NCBI GenBank assembly: GCA_030267565.1
Contig: BRXU01000054.1
Span: 124,001 to 188,000 of the forward strand
Length of the DNA stretch: 64,000 nucleotides
Source of the DNA: Pleodorina starrii
Taxonomy: Eukaryota; Chlorophyta; Chlorophyceae; Chlamydomonadales; Volvocaceae
Direction of reading: 5' to 3'
Shown: in pieces, positions 36,018 through 47,600 of the stretch
How the letters are laid out: each line of letters begins with the position of its first letter
How positions within the stretch are numbered: position 1 is the stretch's first letter
The notes under the pieces: model-generated
Seen by the model: the letters and a program-made list of their open reading frames with translations, nothing else
The model's database searches: none
Told to the model about the DNA's origin: nothing
Position numbers and translations under genes: made by a program

Positions 36018-38943
36018 TTAACTCGGCGGGGCACCCAGCCCGACGTGGGGCTGCCCGAGGGGTAAAGGCCTAGTAGTGAAGGCGGCTGTGCGGCAACGGA
36101 GGGTGTGAAGTGTGGACAGGCGGGGCCCGGCTACACCTTGGGACCAGGCAGGGGAACCGGGGCCCAGGGGGTGAAGACGCTGAGCCGTCCTTCGATATGG
36201 GCAAGGGACACGGTCAGCCTGGATGACCGTGTGTGGCGCCGAGGGCTCCGGAGAGGATAGGGCCGGGCGGGCGGGGGTGTGTGTGGCCGACGGGGGGCAG
36301 GGCGGGGAAACCGGCCGGGGCAAGGTGGCGCTTTGGGGCGGGGTGACGGGAGGGGGGCCACCAGGGTAAGGGGTGGGGGAACTTATCCTGGACACTTGGC
36401 CGGTCCAACCTGGACGGCAGCGTGCGGTACTAGAGGGCCGCAGCCGCTGGCAAGGGCCGAGCAGGTGGGGGCCGCATTTGCCCGCCAGGAGGGGCAGAGG
36501 ACCCGGGAGACCATGGGGGGGGGCACACGGGCTCGCGCGGGTCGGGAAGCGGCGCGGGTAACACACGCCGGGGCCCGAGGTTAGGAAGGATACCGGCCTG
36601 GAGGGCTGTAGGGGCGGCTCCGGGCCGCACTCGAGTGAGGCGGGCCGGCGAGGTTGCGCGCGGGAGGATGCCGGCTCGAAGGGCACGGCGTGCCTAGTTG
36701 GGCTGCACGGCGGGCAACTGAGGCCCGGCGGGGGAAGGGGCCGCGGACAGGTCAGGTCCCGCACGAGGGCCAGGGGTGGAAGGGCCCGGAGGGCTGGGCA
36801 AGTGGCTCGCAGGGTGCACCGGGGACGAGGAGGACGGAGCGAGACGGGGGGCCAGCGTGAGGGCGCGGGTCAGGCGGGAGTTGGCGTGCGTGGGTGCGGG
36901 GCGGGATGCGCCGGTCAGAAGGCGGCTGAGCAGCGGGCTGAGGAAGGAGTTCCTACAGGGCGGACGCTGACGTTCGGGGGGGCCCTAACGGGAAAGCTCC
37001 GCGGGTAGCGAGCACCGGATAGGGGCGGGGCGTGGGACGGGAGAGGGGCATCAGCCGCCGCAGACATGGGGACCCTGACATGGCCAGCTGGTGGGGGAGC
37101 GTACCGGGAAGTGGGCACTGGCCAGCTCGGCTAGCGTGGAGGCAGGGCGGGGCATAGCGGGTAGCTCAGGCGCGAGGGGCCTGGGGCGGCCAGCTCAGAG
37201 TGGGAGAAATCAGGGGCTCAGGCCGGGTTGACAGGGCATGGTGTGGCGGCACCGGAGGCGCCGTGGCGCTTCCCACGGGGCTTAGCCTCGGGTGGCACTG
37301 GGGGGGACTGTGAGGGGTTGTGTGGCCGCGCGGGGGGGGGGGGGGTCGGGACAGGACAAGGACGGGCGTACCAGGAGGCCGGACGGGGGGCCGGCAGGCA
37401 CCCTTCGCCGGGCGGCGGTGGGTGGACGAGGGTACGTGGGGCCAGGAGAAGGCGGCCGAGTGGGACAGGATGCCGCGACCAGGTGCAAGGGGAGGCCAGG
37501 AGGCACGCCCACAACGTGCGCATTGTGAGCCTTTTTAGGGGCGGTCCCACGAGCAAAGCTGTACTTCGGGCCAGCCGCGCCCGCAGGAACCGCCGCGGTA
37601 TGGGATACGGAGCAGGGCCAAGCGGGTGGCACAACAACCGGCGGCCACGCGTGGTGGTGAGCGGGTGGGCGAGCCCCAACCTCGCGACGCGCAGCCGCAC
37701 CCAGAGGAGTGACAGCGGCCGCGCTCGCCGCCACCACCGCAGTGGCCACAGGGGCCAGCCGACCCATTGCCGCCAGTCGCGCGCCCGATCATGGCGGAAG
37801 GGCCGACCATGGTGGAAGCAGCATCTGACCGTCAGCGAGGTGGCCCCGACCAGTTCGGGGTCTGGGAGGCCACGACGCACGTACACGGTAAAATCCTCGT
37901 CAGTGGCGTGAAGGTCGGTGGGCCGGGGTGTTGCAGCTGGGCCACCACGGCGCGCATTTCGCCGAAGTGCCGCCTACTTGCGACTGCCTCTACGCAAACT
38001 CCCCCCATCGCGTACGCGAGGCAAATCTTCCGGCCCGGCTGGCCGCGCCGCGGGATAGCCCGGATGCGCACCTGTAGGCTACGTACATCTTCGGATGCGT
38101 CCTGCCGTCCCCGCCACGCAAATGCCGCGCGTACCTCACCCAACGCCAGCTGCTCCATCCAGCGCGCGGGCGGCCCCGCCGGGTGTCTCGGTGTCTCAGG
38201 GGCTCCGCAATAACCAGGCCCGGTGGGGGTGCCAGGTACCCCGGGAACGCGACGGCCTGGTAAATCCTGGGGCTGGTCGCCTGGGGTCCACCCCTACCCA
38301 CAGGCGCCGTCGCCCGCGGGCCTTCCTGGAACCTGCCCTCCGCCCGCCTACGCTGGTGGCCTGATGCAAGAGTGCGCGTTGGCCCTTCCTGGACCTCGTT
38401 CCCCGAGGCGGTGTAACCACCGTACTGTGCTTCCCCCCCCTCCATCGCGCTGGCCTGTGGCGCTCCATACCCCCCGCCCTCCATGCCATAAGGGTCACCC
38501 GCGGCGGCCCAAGCCCAGGCCGCCACGCTGCTCGCCGCGGGCGCCCCCAGCCCACCAGCCCGCCCCCCGGCGCGGCCCAAGGCCAGTCACCGGCCGCCGC
38601 GCCCGGCCAAAGTCGCCGGGGTTGTGCGCGCCTTCGGCGGCTGCCTTGGTGGCCTCCACGGCGAAATTCCTCGCGACGTTCTGCGCCACCAAAACCTCCG
38701 AGCCGGCACCATTTCCCGCAGGGAACCCACTCTCTCGCCCCCGCGGCTGCTGCTCGCGGCCCGCGGCTTTTCCCCCACGGCCCTCCAAGCCAGATGTGTC
38801 GCCCGGAAGGTGCCCAACACCTGGGCATAGTCCCGGCGAGTTTCAGCACCCGCAGAAGCGCCACCAAGAACCGTCATGTTGAGGATGAATGCTATTATCC
38901 CCCGCGTCAGCAGCATGCAGACGACGACCGCTGCAAGCGCCAA
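36018..38943 (-). pseudogene. Broken ORFs inside the inverted-repeat element
   Basis: Several minus-strand frames have protein-like composition in succession but change frame: 38495-38788 (GSEVLVAQNVARNFAVEATK), 37990-38580 (GDPYGMEGGGYGAPQASAME), 37832-38158 (GRKICLAYAMGGVCVEAVAS) and 37282-37767. Together they suggest one element-encoded protein interrupted by frameshifts or unrecognised introns. I do not recognise a family. The lower part (36018-36764) is only proline-rich and weaker. Confidence 0.35.
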
Positions 38944-39026
38944 TCCACTTTACTTGCTGGAGCCGCATTGCTCCCTGCTTTGAACCACACAACCATCTTT
39001 AAATTAGTTTCGAGGGGTGCGCTAAG

Positions 39027-39656
39027 AAAGTGTTTACATTTGGATTAAGGAGGCCGGATTAGACTAAAAATAATCCGTGCCAATCCACCCCTAATCCGTG
39101 TTGTGTTTTCAAGGAGTTTGATTAAGGCACGGATTAGGTACGGCAACCACCGCCATTTATCTTACAACCTTGCCATCGGTCAAACGACTGGTGCAATATT
39201 TTCTGTTTATGCAATAGAATTATAATATGACAAGCGCGCGTCGCAAGCGGCAAGTTGTGACCGCCAAGTATTGGGTCCCGGCAGAAAACTCAACCAAATG
39301 CCGACCTGGGAATTGCTATGACCTTTTTTAGAGATAATCATAAGGTTCCTCAAGAAGGTTAATGAAGATATGCGCGGGAAATACCCTAATCCTGAAATGG
39401 CGATTTGGTACTCGGTCGCTACCGAGTATCAAATTTTTTACGCCAATTCCAAACTCTTCATCGTGTGAAAAGAAGTAAATCAAGCTAAGCACTTATCTGA
39501 ATTTAATCTATCGAAAGCTCGTACCGGCGAGTACAACGGTCCTTATCATAATTCTCCCCATTGTAATCTGTCCAATCCGTGCTAATCCCGCCGATGTTTA
39601 CATATGCGACGGATTAAGCCTTAATCCGTCGATTTTAATCCAAGTGTAAACACCCT
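39027..39656. mobile_element. MITE-like element nested in the larger element
   Basis: 630 bp, AT-rich against GC-rich flanks. The left end AAAGTGTTTACATTTGGATT and the right end, reverse-complemented, AGGGTGTTTACACTTGGATT form terminal inverted repeats. A 5-bp direct repeat CTAAG flanks it at 39022-39026 and 39657-39661. Sub-terminal copies of GGATTAA/TTAATCC occur in both orientations. No ORF of transposase size is present, so it is non-autonomous if real. Confidence 0.7.
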
Positions 39657-39969
39657 CTAAGTGTTTTCCTAAGCGGTAGAAAAGCGAACTGTTGGAGAAA
39701 TTTGAAATGAAAGGTACCACCAGTACATAATCTAGTCTATAACGAAACTAGTGTGCTTCTTTCAGAGATAGGTAACTCATCCCCCGTCCTGTACAGCTCG
39801 TCCCAACTACCCGAGTTTCAGGCCACTTTAGGGTAGCCGCATCGCGATCGTCCTCCGTCCTTAGCCGCCAGTCCTCGCCATCCCCTACATTGTAGAACTC
39901 TGACATCACCCAGCCATTTCCATCACAACTGCGGGGCCCTTCCAAACGCTTTCGTTCTGTCTCTGCACC

Positions 39970-40425
39970 ATGGCCGGCGAGGAACCACCTCAAACCTCCA
40001 CGCCACGTGCAACTTTCACAGCTGCGAGCTTCCAAAGGGCCGCACTCAGCCCAGTCACGGATATCAAGAAGCTCAAAAAGGGGCATTCGCCCGGCAAGCA
40101 TGGCGCCGTCACAGGCCCCCTCCTCAATGCCACGCGCACCCAGGGTGGAACGCGCATCCTAACCATGGCGCCCTCTCCTCAGCGACCTGACGGCAGACCA
40201 ATCCTGCGCATCCTGGCAAAGACAATTGCATCGCCGCTGCCGTGGGACGACATCGAGCCGCCGACCTTGGACATCAGCGTGGTCAACCTCGGCGAGCTCA
40301 GCCAAGACACCTTCATGCGTCAGTTATCCAACAGCGCCGACCTTTCCATGCCCAAAACAATGACTGCCGTCCCGCTGTCACTTTTATTTCCCCACTACTA
40401 CGCCCCAGCAAACACCATACGGTAA
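39970..40425 (+). CDS. Hypothetical protein, 151 aa
   Basis: An ATG-started ORF with balanced composition, unlike the low-complexity frames elsewhere: MAGEEPPQTSTPRATFTAAS at the start, KKLKKGHSPGKHG and RPILRILAKTIASPLPWDDI in the middle, ending LLFPHYYAPANTIR. It lies just outside the right end of the inverted-repeat element, and its last codons enter the large inverted repeat at 40390. I do not recognise the family. It may be element-encoded. Confidence 0.4.
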   Translation: MAGEEPPQTSTPRATFTAASFQRAALSPVTDIKKLKKGHSPGKHGAVTGPLLNATRTQGGTRILTMAPSPQRPDGRPILRILAKTIASPLPWDDIEPPTLDISVVNLGELSQDTFMRQLSNSADLSMPKTMTAVPLSLLFPHYYAPANTIR

Positions 40426-41270
40426 CCACCATGTCGCAATCACGCCCTGCCGTCGGCCCATCACGGCATCAATTCGGCCCCTCACGCGACCTCCTACTCC
40501 AACCCTCCCTGCAGATCAGCCTCAAACAGCGGGGGGCCCACTTCGCTGAGGCCATCCGGCGCCGCCAGTGGACCACTGGCTCGGGACTCCTCCGCCTGCA
40601 CAACCTGGCGATTCGGTCGGGCCTGCCCACCATCCTCACGGACACCATCGTCACAGCACCGACCATCACCGAGGGTCTCACTAACCTCCTCTTTTACGCG
40701 CCGTACACCTCCGTCACAGACGCCACCGAGCTCCTCAGCGCCGACCTCCCCGGCGTCTTCGTGCCACGCAAGAACTCCTTTACCACGCTCGACACGGGCG
40801 CCGACCACCAGGACGCTGTGGACGTGGATTGCGTCCACGGCGCCCGTGTCGAGCGTGGTGAACGGGTCTTTCCGCGGCACGTCCTCGGCCGCCGGGGAGG
40901 TCGGCGCTGAGGAGCTCGGTGGCGTCTGTGACGGAGGTGTACGGCGCGTACGAGAGGAGCGAGGTTGGACAGCGATGGTCTGTGATGGACGGCGCTGTGA
41001 CATGGTGGCAATGGTGTCCGTGAGGATGGTGGGCAGGCCCGACCGAATCGCCAGGTTGTGCAGGCGGAGGAGTCCCGAGCCAGTGGTCCACTGGCGGCGC
41101 CGGATGGCCTCAGCGAAGTGGGCCCCCCGCTGTTTGAGGCTGATCTGCAGGGAGGGTTGGAGTAGGAGGTCGCGTGAGGGGCCGAATTGATGCCGTGATG
41201 GGCCGACGGCAGGGCGTGATTGCGACATGGTGGTTACCGTATGGTGTTTGCTGGGGCGTAATAGTGGGGG
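40390..41270. repeat. Very large inverted repeat (hairpin), arms over 400 bp
   Basis: The left arm 40390-40802 and right arm 40839-41270 are diverged reverse complements. Shared blocks include CCACCATGTCGCAATCACG, GGCATCAATTCGGCCCCTC, CTTCGCTGAGGCCATCCGGC and GCTCGACACGGGCGCC. The 36-bp spacer can itself fold (GGACGC...GCGTCC). Divergence is greatest around 40655-40690 against 40960-41010, so the duplication is not brand-new. Confidence 0.9.
40431..40910 (+). CDS. Hypothetical ORF overlapping the inverted repeat
   Basis: The frame from the ATG at 40431 gives MSQSRPAVGPSRHQFGPSRD, then RGAHFAEAIRRRQWTTGSGL and RLHNLAIRSGLPTILTDTI, and reaches into the second arm before stopping at 40910. The same peptide is encoded in mirror image on the minus strand of the right arm (41285 downward). 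Composition looks protein-like. It is either an element gene captured as an inverted copy or an inverted-repeat silencing source. It is in a different frame from the ORF ending at 40425. Confidence 0.35.
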   Translation: MSQSRPAVGPSRHQFGPSRDLLLQPSLQISLKQRGAHFAEAIRRRQWTTGSGLLRLHNLAIRSGLPTILTDTIVTAPTITEGLTNLLFYAPYTSVTDATELLSADLPGVFVPRKNSFTTLDTGADHQDAVDVDCVHGARVERGERVFPRHVLGRRGGRR

Positions 41271-41347
41271 TATTGGCGCGGTCACTGCTAGGTGTCAGTT
41301 GTTCATGGCGTGTGGTGTTGCCCGGAAGTCAGGAGGGCAGTACTGCT

Positions 41348-41395
41348 CCAAGTATCTGACCAACACCAGAGGCGTGGTGTTGGTCAGATACTTGG
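41348..41395. repeat. Perfect 21-bp inverted repeat with 6-nt loop
   Basis: CCAAGTATCTGACCAACACC plus A, loop GAGGCG, then the exact complement. It lies 80 bp beyond the large inverted repeat. Size and perfection would suit a small-RNA precursor or a transposon remnant. Confidence 0.85.
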
Positions 41396-41642
41396 ATGCC
41401 GGGTCCAGTGTGCGGCCGGGTCCAGTGAGCCCAGCAAGCAGCAGTGTTCGTTGCCGGGGGGAATCCGCATAGACATACCTGGCGGACGGCCACCTTCGGC
41501 ACGTCCTCGGCCATTTCCGCCCCCCCCCGCTAACGCCGCCTCCTTCTCCGCTGCGAAATCCTCTTTATACCCCCCGCTGACATGGCAAGCACACGGTGAG
41601 TGGTGGGACACGGCTGAGTAGCACCGGCTGCTGTGCTGCACC

Positions 41643-41954
41643 GTGTGCGGACCCGGCGCCACAAGACTCAAGACAGCGTTGCAGCAAACCATCAACGGGT
41701 CGCGGCCTGAGCTGGAAGCGCTCCTGGGGCAGGGCGGCCCAACCTGGGCTAGTACGTTGAGGAGTAATAACACGCGTCTAGCCCAGCAGAGCCAAAGGGG
41801 TCTCGAGCAGGCTGTGCACAGTGCCCGGGAGCGGGCCGCAGCCCGGTTGTCGGGGGCAAGAAATGCGAGCGAGGTGCAGGCCGAACAGAGCCAGGATGCG
41901 CTGGAACGGGCTGTGCATGATGCTCAGGAGCGAGCCACAGCCGGGTTGCGCTGA
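41643..41954 (+). CDS. Short Gln/Ala/Arg-rich helical ORF, start unclear
   Basis: The open frame of 103 codons has no ATG start in this stretch (it opens with GTG), so it would have to be an internal exon or a broken gene. It contains a two-fold repeat of 36 residues, QSQRGLEQAVHSARERAAAR and QSQDALERAVHDAQERATAG, with heptad-like spacing. I do not recognise the family. Confidence 0.25.
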   Translation: MCGPGATRLKTALQQTINGSRPELEALLGQGGPTWASTLRSNNTRLAQQSQRGLEQAVHSARERAAARLSGARNASEVQAEQSQDALERAVHDAQERATAGLR

Positions 41955-44676
41955 CGAGGGTACGGTAGGCTGGGGTAGGGTAGTAGGGTAGGGTTCACAA
42001 CAACGACAACACCTTGGGCGTGCAGGTTGTCCTCTTCGCCGCGTCTACGGCGGAGCTGCGAAACTGCCGTGCCGACCGTGAGCCCCGCGGAACTGAGTTG
42101 TGTAACCTAGGAGGTGCCTGAGAGTTCGGACACTGAATTTGTGACCGGAAGGTCACGAGTTTAATCCCGGCCTTTGCAGAGGGCTGGGCGACCGATGGGG
42201 GCCCTGGTGTAGGGCCCAGTAGCAGGCGATCACATGGCTCTTTAGCCGTGTCCCTGTCCCCTGCACTGGTAGAACTCATCACGGTTGAAGGTTCAACAAT
42301 GATGTGTCTGGCATATCTGGGAAGAATGCGTGTGGGTACCCAGGTGTGAATCTGAGTGATCTCAGTGACACGGAGGGGTGGGCTAAGCAACCCATCTTCG
42401 TCATAAATGCGGTCATCGCGGTTGTGGGCTGTACCTCAGCTTGGGTTATGGTTCCCGTTCACCCAAAAAATATCTCCCGTCACTGGATCTCCGGTGCCTG
42501 ATCTGCGGGGGCCAGATCTCCGCGAGAATGTCACCACCACAAATGTTGGCGCATGCCGGGGCCAGTGCCAGCCCCAGCGCAAGGACAGCGAGGGTTGTCA
42601 GGCCAAAGCTTCCATACCCACTCTCTGCAGCGCCGGGGCTGCGCCATCGGGCATCTCCACCAACTGTTCAGCCATACAGCGAACCGTTCGACACCTCTTC
42701 CTAACCGTCTATCGGACTGGCGCCGAAGCCAGTCCGAATGGGTTAGGACAGTCGGGAGATAGAACAGTCGGAGTACGGTATCGGTTAGGCAAGCTGGCAA
42801 GCTGACTTGAAGTTCCAAGGTGCAAAAGCAACCAGAAAGAAGCTCTCCAGCGCCGGTGACAGAGGGAGGTGGTGAGGGGCCCCATGCAAAAGGGAGGGAA
42901 GAGGCGACGTCTCCCTCCTCTATGCCCCAGCGGCCAAGAAGACCCAAACCCGCTCAACACCCTCATCTCACCACCAGTGACCAGGGGGCCGCTCCGTCTG
43001 CTCCGGCAACCGCCCAGCCCACAAAAGCTGCACAGCAGCCGCCGCCCCGCCGCTTGCTGTTGCGGCCCAACTCGCAATAAATCAGGCATCGGTCGGATTG
43101 TCATGCGCCATCACCGGCAGGCACGTCCCGCGGGGCAGGGCGGAGGAAACTACCCTCGAGCAAAAATTCCGTCCTCCAAAATCCAGAGGCAACACGCGCT
43201 GACAATTGAACTCAGCAGCGAGCCAAGGGAGGCCGAACGCGCAACAAGCAAAAAAACTGAGGACTTGTGGAAAGAATACGGTACGGTACGGTGCCGTACC
43301 TGGCGGGCGCTACACACACTACGGTACTCGCGACCTCCGCATCAGCAGCGAGGGGCTCTCGTCTTCCCGCCGAACGGTGAACAAACACCGAAAGCCCGGA
43401 CGTCGAATCAGAGAAGACTCTCCGCGGCGGCCCCCATACCGCGACTTATACCGCGACACCGCGCGCTATTTACATCGGCTCTCCCTCATGTCCGACGGGT
43501 CAGTTGGCCGTGCCAGGCTGCGAGTTCGCCCCCCTTCTCCTTTTTTTAACGTTATCGCAGCTAACCTCGTCACCTGCCGTGCAATACACAGACAACCCAA
43601 CAATACCGCCACGCGTGTCTCCCACATTCGTGATTTTTATGAGGGCTCCCGAGCCGCACTCTTATCTGCCTGTTCATCTGAGTGTGTCCTCAAACGCGGC
43701 CGATGAAATGGCGTCTCTCCTGAGCCAGGCGCCACGCCTCTCGGCGGCGCTCCTCCCCCCCCTCCTCCCTTTCTTCCAACCCCAAATCTCCACACCCTCG
43801 GCCCTCCCATCCATTTTTCCCGTCCATTTAAGGACACAATAAACCCGCACAATAATTTTTTGACCGGGGCGCTGCGGCGCCCCACAGCTTTTTGGGGGTT
43901 CCGATAAAGACGCAAGGATTCAAGGGACGCAAGGACGCCCGGGTCCGTGGTTGCCCTTCTCCTGGGCTCGGACGGGGGCCGCTAACACACAAACACACTA
44001 TTATAATACGCAGCCGTGCACACACACGCGTAACGGGCGCTACTGTGTGAACACGTCCTCAACCCCAGACTGCAAAGACAACCCATTTGACTGATCCAAA
44101 AAACAGAGACTGCCCTACCTGATGGCGGCAGACGATAGAACGTGTGCTGCCCTGTCGCCAGGAAATAACCCCGGCGGTGCGGTAGCGGCGTAACCTACCA
44201 ACATGCAACAACGACCTACCCCAAAAAAACACGCACGGAAGTAGCGGCCGGAACCATTCCCAAGTAGACGCCGCGCTTGGAAGTCGCCACACTTTGGTCT
44301 TTGCGCAAAGCAACCCTCCGCCGAAGCGACCCGAAGAGAGGCGCGGCCGCTCCTTACCGCCAGCGCGCAACGGACGGCCGCGACAGGAGGACAACGACAA
44401 CAACGACAGCACCCGACCCCCGCCCCCTCCTCCCCACACTTCGCTTCTCAAGGGGCCGGGCCAGCCGGTCCCTCGCAACGCAACCGCCACTCTGGCGGGC
44501 ACCCGCCCTTCCGGCCCGAGACCGGGCCCGAGACCGCCTTGTGTGTGCTTCGGCAGTGCCCCACCATACAGCCTCTGCCAGTACCCACCACACAGCCGCT
44601 GCGGTTTCATCTTAATTACCCACAACAACCACTCGGACGCCTGACCCCGCCCTCAACCTGCCACGAGTCCCAACAT
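41955..44676. other. Region without a recognised gene
   Basis: It holds a tRNA-like B-box segment near 42145-42170, a 47-nt imperfect hairpin at 42701-42747, and mixed-composition ORFs on both strands with no family motif. It includes the 3' flank of the R3H-ankyrin gene. The short palindromic GGGGCGCTGCGGCGCCCC lies at about 43866. Confidence 0.4.
42701..42747. repeat. Imperfect hairpin
   Basis: CCTAACC ... CGGACTGGC, loop GCCGAA, GCCAGTCCG ... GGTTAGG. The inner 9-bp stem is perfect and the outer 7-bp stem is separated from it by unpaired bases. Confidence 0.65.
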
Positions 44677-47600
44677 CTAGGGGTTTCCGGCGCCGGCGGA
44701 GCCGCCTGCCGCCGCAGGCGGCGGTGGCGGCGGCACCGCCGTCCTAACGTGCGGCTGCGAGCCGTTGGAGGCGACGGGGGGCCGCAGAGGGGAGCCGGGG
44801 GCGGAAGGGACGCCGCCGCCCTGGCTCGGAGCTCCAGGGGCCGATGGCGGCAGACCGCGGCCGCGGCCCCTGCCGAAGCCAAAGCCCACGCCGGTGGTGG
44901 GTCCCGCTGCCACGTGCTCCTGCTGAGGGGATGGTGGTGGTGGTGGCAGGAGGAGGAGGGATGGCCAGGGAGGGAGGGGGAAGGGGGGCGGCGGTAAGGG
45001 GGCAAGCGGGAATTGGCGGCCAGAGGGTTGGTATTTCGCGGTCAAGGATTCCACCGTTCCAAACCGCACGACACCAGGGCACAGTGCCGGCTGCTCGCAC
45101 CCTGAGAAACCCTAAAACCGACCCTGGCCTTTCGCCACCGGAAGAGTCCTCACCCGAGAGCCGTGCGCGCCTCCGTAGTGGAAGGGGCTCCCTGGAGCCT
45201 CCGGCAGCGCGCCGCTAGAGGAAGTGGTGCCGCCGCCCGCGGCGGCGGCGCCAGGGGCCGCCACCGGCACACCGGGTCCACTCATGCGCCGCGCCGCCGG
45301 AGGCCGACCTCCCGCTGACGCCGGCTGCCGCGGCTCGTCGTGGCCGCCGCGCAGCGGCGACGGCGACGCTGACGTCGTCGCCGCCGCCACCGCCGCCGCC
45401 ACGGCAATGGGCGTCGGCCCCGCCGGCGGCGCCGCCGCGGGATCCCGCCGCCAGCTGGTGGCGTCGTCGGCGTGGCCGTGGTGCGCGCTGCCGTACACGT
45501 GGTAATGACCGCCGGCGCCGGCGCCGCCGCGTCCGGTGCCGCCGGCGTGGCCCTGGTGGAAGCTGGCATACTCTGCGCCGCTGCCGCGGCGGCCGCCGCC
45601 GGCGCCGCCGGAAGGCCGATCGCCGCCGCCGTCGGCGCCGCTGACGCGCGCGGCGCGGCGGCGCTCGTGGCGACGGGCACGAGCTGGCTGGCCGCCGCGG
45701 CGGGTCTTTGAGCCGCTGGCACTGCCGTCACTCTCGCTGCCGTCCGTCAGACCGCTGCGGTCGCTGCTGTCCGCGCCAATGCTTGCGGGGCCGCCGACGG
45801 CCCGGTGATGCGGCTGCACGGGTGGCAGCGGCGCCGTCGGGTCCACCGCCGCCGCCGAAGCGGCGGCAGCCACCGCCGCTGACATGACCTCATCGGTCGT
45901 TGCGCTGGAATGACGCCGGCTGCCGCGGCCGCGGCGGCCGCGACGCGTCTTGCGCTTCTTCGGAGCATCCTCTCCGCCGGCGCCGCCGCCGGCGGCCCCG
46001 CCGCCGTCATCCTCCTCGTCGTCGTCGCTCCCGGCCGCTTCGGCGGCGGCGGCGCCACCGATCTCCTCCGGCGCCTCCGGCGCCGTCGGCAGACCCGGCT
46101 TGGCCGACAGCCCCATCGCCGTCAGTGCAGCCATAACGTTCTCCTCCGAAACCTCTCCGGACTGAATCGGCGGCAGCTGGCACCGGCTGTTGCCACCCGC
46201 CCGCGTCCTGCCGCCGGCGCCGACGCGGTTGCCGCCACCGCCGCCTGCGCTGCTGTCGCTGTCACTGCCGGCACCGGCGGTGCCGCCGCCGCCGCCGGCG
46301 GCGGCGGATCCCTCCGACGGCGGCCGCGGCGGCAGCCCGCCGGCGGAGCTCCGGCGACTGCTCGCGCCGCTGCGCGCCTCCCCGGCAAGCACCGCAAAGG
46401 GATTCAGCGTCGGATCGTTCGTCGGCGGCGGTGGCGGCGGCGGAGGGTGGTGATGGTGGTGCTGCTGTTGGTTGCCTTGGCCATGACCTTGGCCTTGGTG
46501 GTGGTGGTCCCGGTTGTGGTGGTCTCGGTTGTGGTGCTCCCGGTTGTGGTGCTCGTCCAAGCTGCGCCGGCCGCTGCCGCCGCCGCCGCGGTGGTGCCCC
46601 TGCTGCCCCTGCTGCCCGGCCCCCAGCCCGCTGGGTCCGTGGTGGTTCGCCTGCCCGTGCTGCTGCCCCTGGTGATGCAGCTGTGGGTTCGGCAGCGAGT
46701 GCGGGCCGCGGCCGGTATCGCTACTCAGCCGACGCTGCCGCGCCGCGGCGTGCGCGGCCATGTAGGACGAGCCCAGGGAGCCGCTGGCGTGGGGCGAGGA
46801 GGCGTTGGCGGGGGAGCCGACGTGGGGGGAGCCGCCATGGCTTGAGGAGACGCGGCGGCCGGAGGCGCCGCCCCGGGCCGGGGGCGTGGGGATGCCCATC
46901 GCGGCGGTTTTGTGGGCCGCCTGGTTGACCTCGTAGTCCTGCGGTGCGGTGCGGGGGGACGGGTGGGGGAGCGAGCGGGTGAAGTGTACGACAGTGGGCG
47001 AGGGAGGTGGGCGAGGGAGATTGCCGTATCCGGGTGCCATGCGGAATGAGCGTGGGTTGCAGCAACCGACAGCTGTTCTACCGCTGCGGTATCATCTTTA
47101 CTACCCTAAGTTGGAGGGAGGGAGGGAGAGAGGTGGAGGCACCTCTCGTTCTCAGGAGGACGGTCGTCCCGGATCGTGCGCATCTCCTGAGCACTTTCCC
47201 TCCAAAGGGCACCATACTGCATCACGGAGTCAGCCGCCGCAGCCCGCCCACCCTCCCCTCCCCTCCCCTCCCCTCCCCTCCCCTCCCCTCCCCTCCCCTC
47301 CCCTCCCCTCCCCTCCCCTCCCCTCCCCTCCCCCTCGTTGTCCGCCGCTCCACTTCGCTCCACCGCCTGGCTGCCTCCGAGGGCCTTACGGTCCAACCAG
47401 GTCGAGACCTCTACATGAGCCCCGCGTGCGTCGTCACCCCAATCAAAAACACTTATACCGGGCAGGCACACACACGAATACATGCACATGGATAGTCGCG
47501 TCATGAAACCCACCCCCCACCTTGGCGCCGTGCCGCAGCAGAATATCCACCATTGCGGCCTGACCCGCCTTCTTGGCCACCTTGAGAGGGGTGGCGTAGT

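Larger units (their letters stand above)
35414..39834. mobile_element. Putative DNA element with 69-bp terminal inverted repeats
   Basis: The left arm (35414-35482) starts ACCCTAAAGTGGCCTGAAAC and ends GAGTTACCTATCT. The right arm (39766-39834) is its reverse complement with few mismatches. Just outside, a 12-bp direct repeat GCATCGCGATCG occurs at 35399-35410 and 39839-39850, separated from the arms by 3-4 bp, as a target-site duplication would be. The interior is about 4.3 kb. Its middle (36.0-38.9 kb) is GC-rich and lacks the microsatellites of neighbouring genes. A second element (39027-39656) is nested near the right end. No transposase motif was recognised. Confidence 0.65.
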
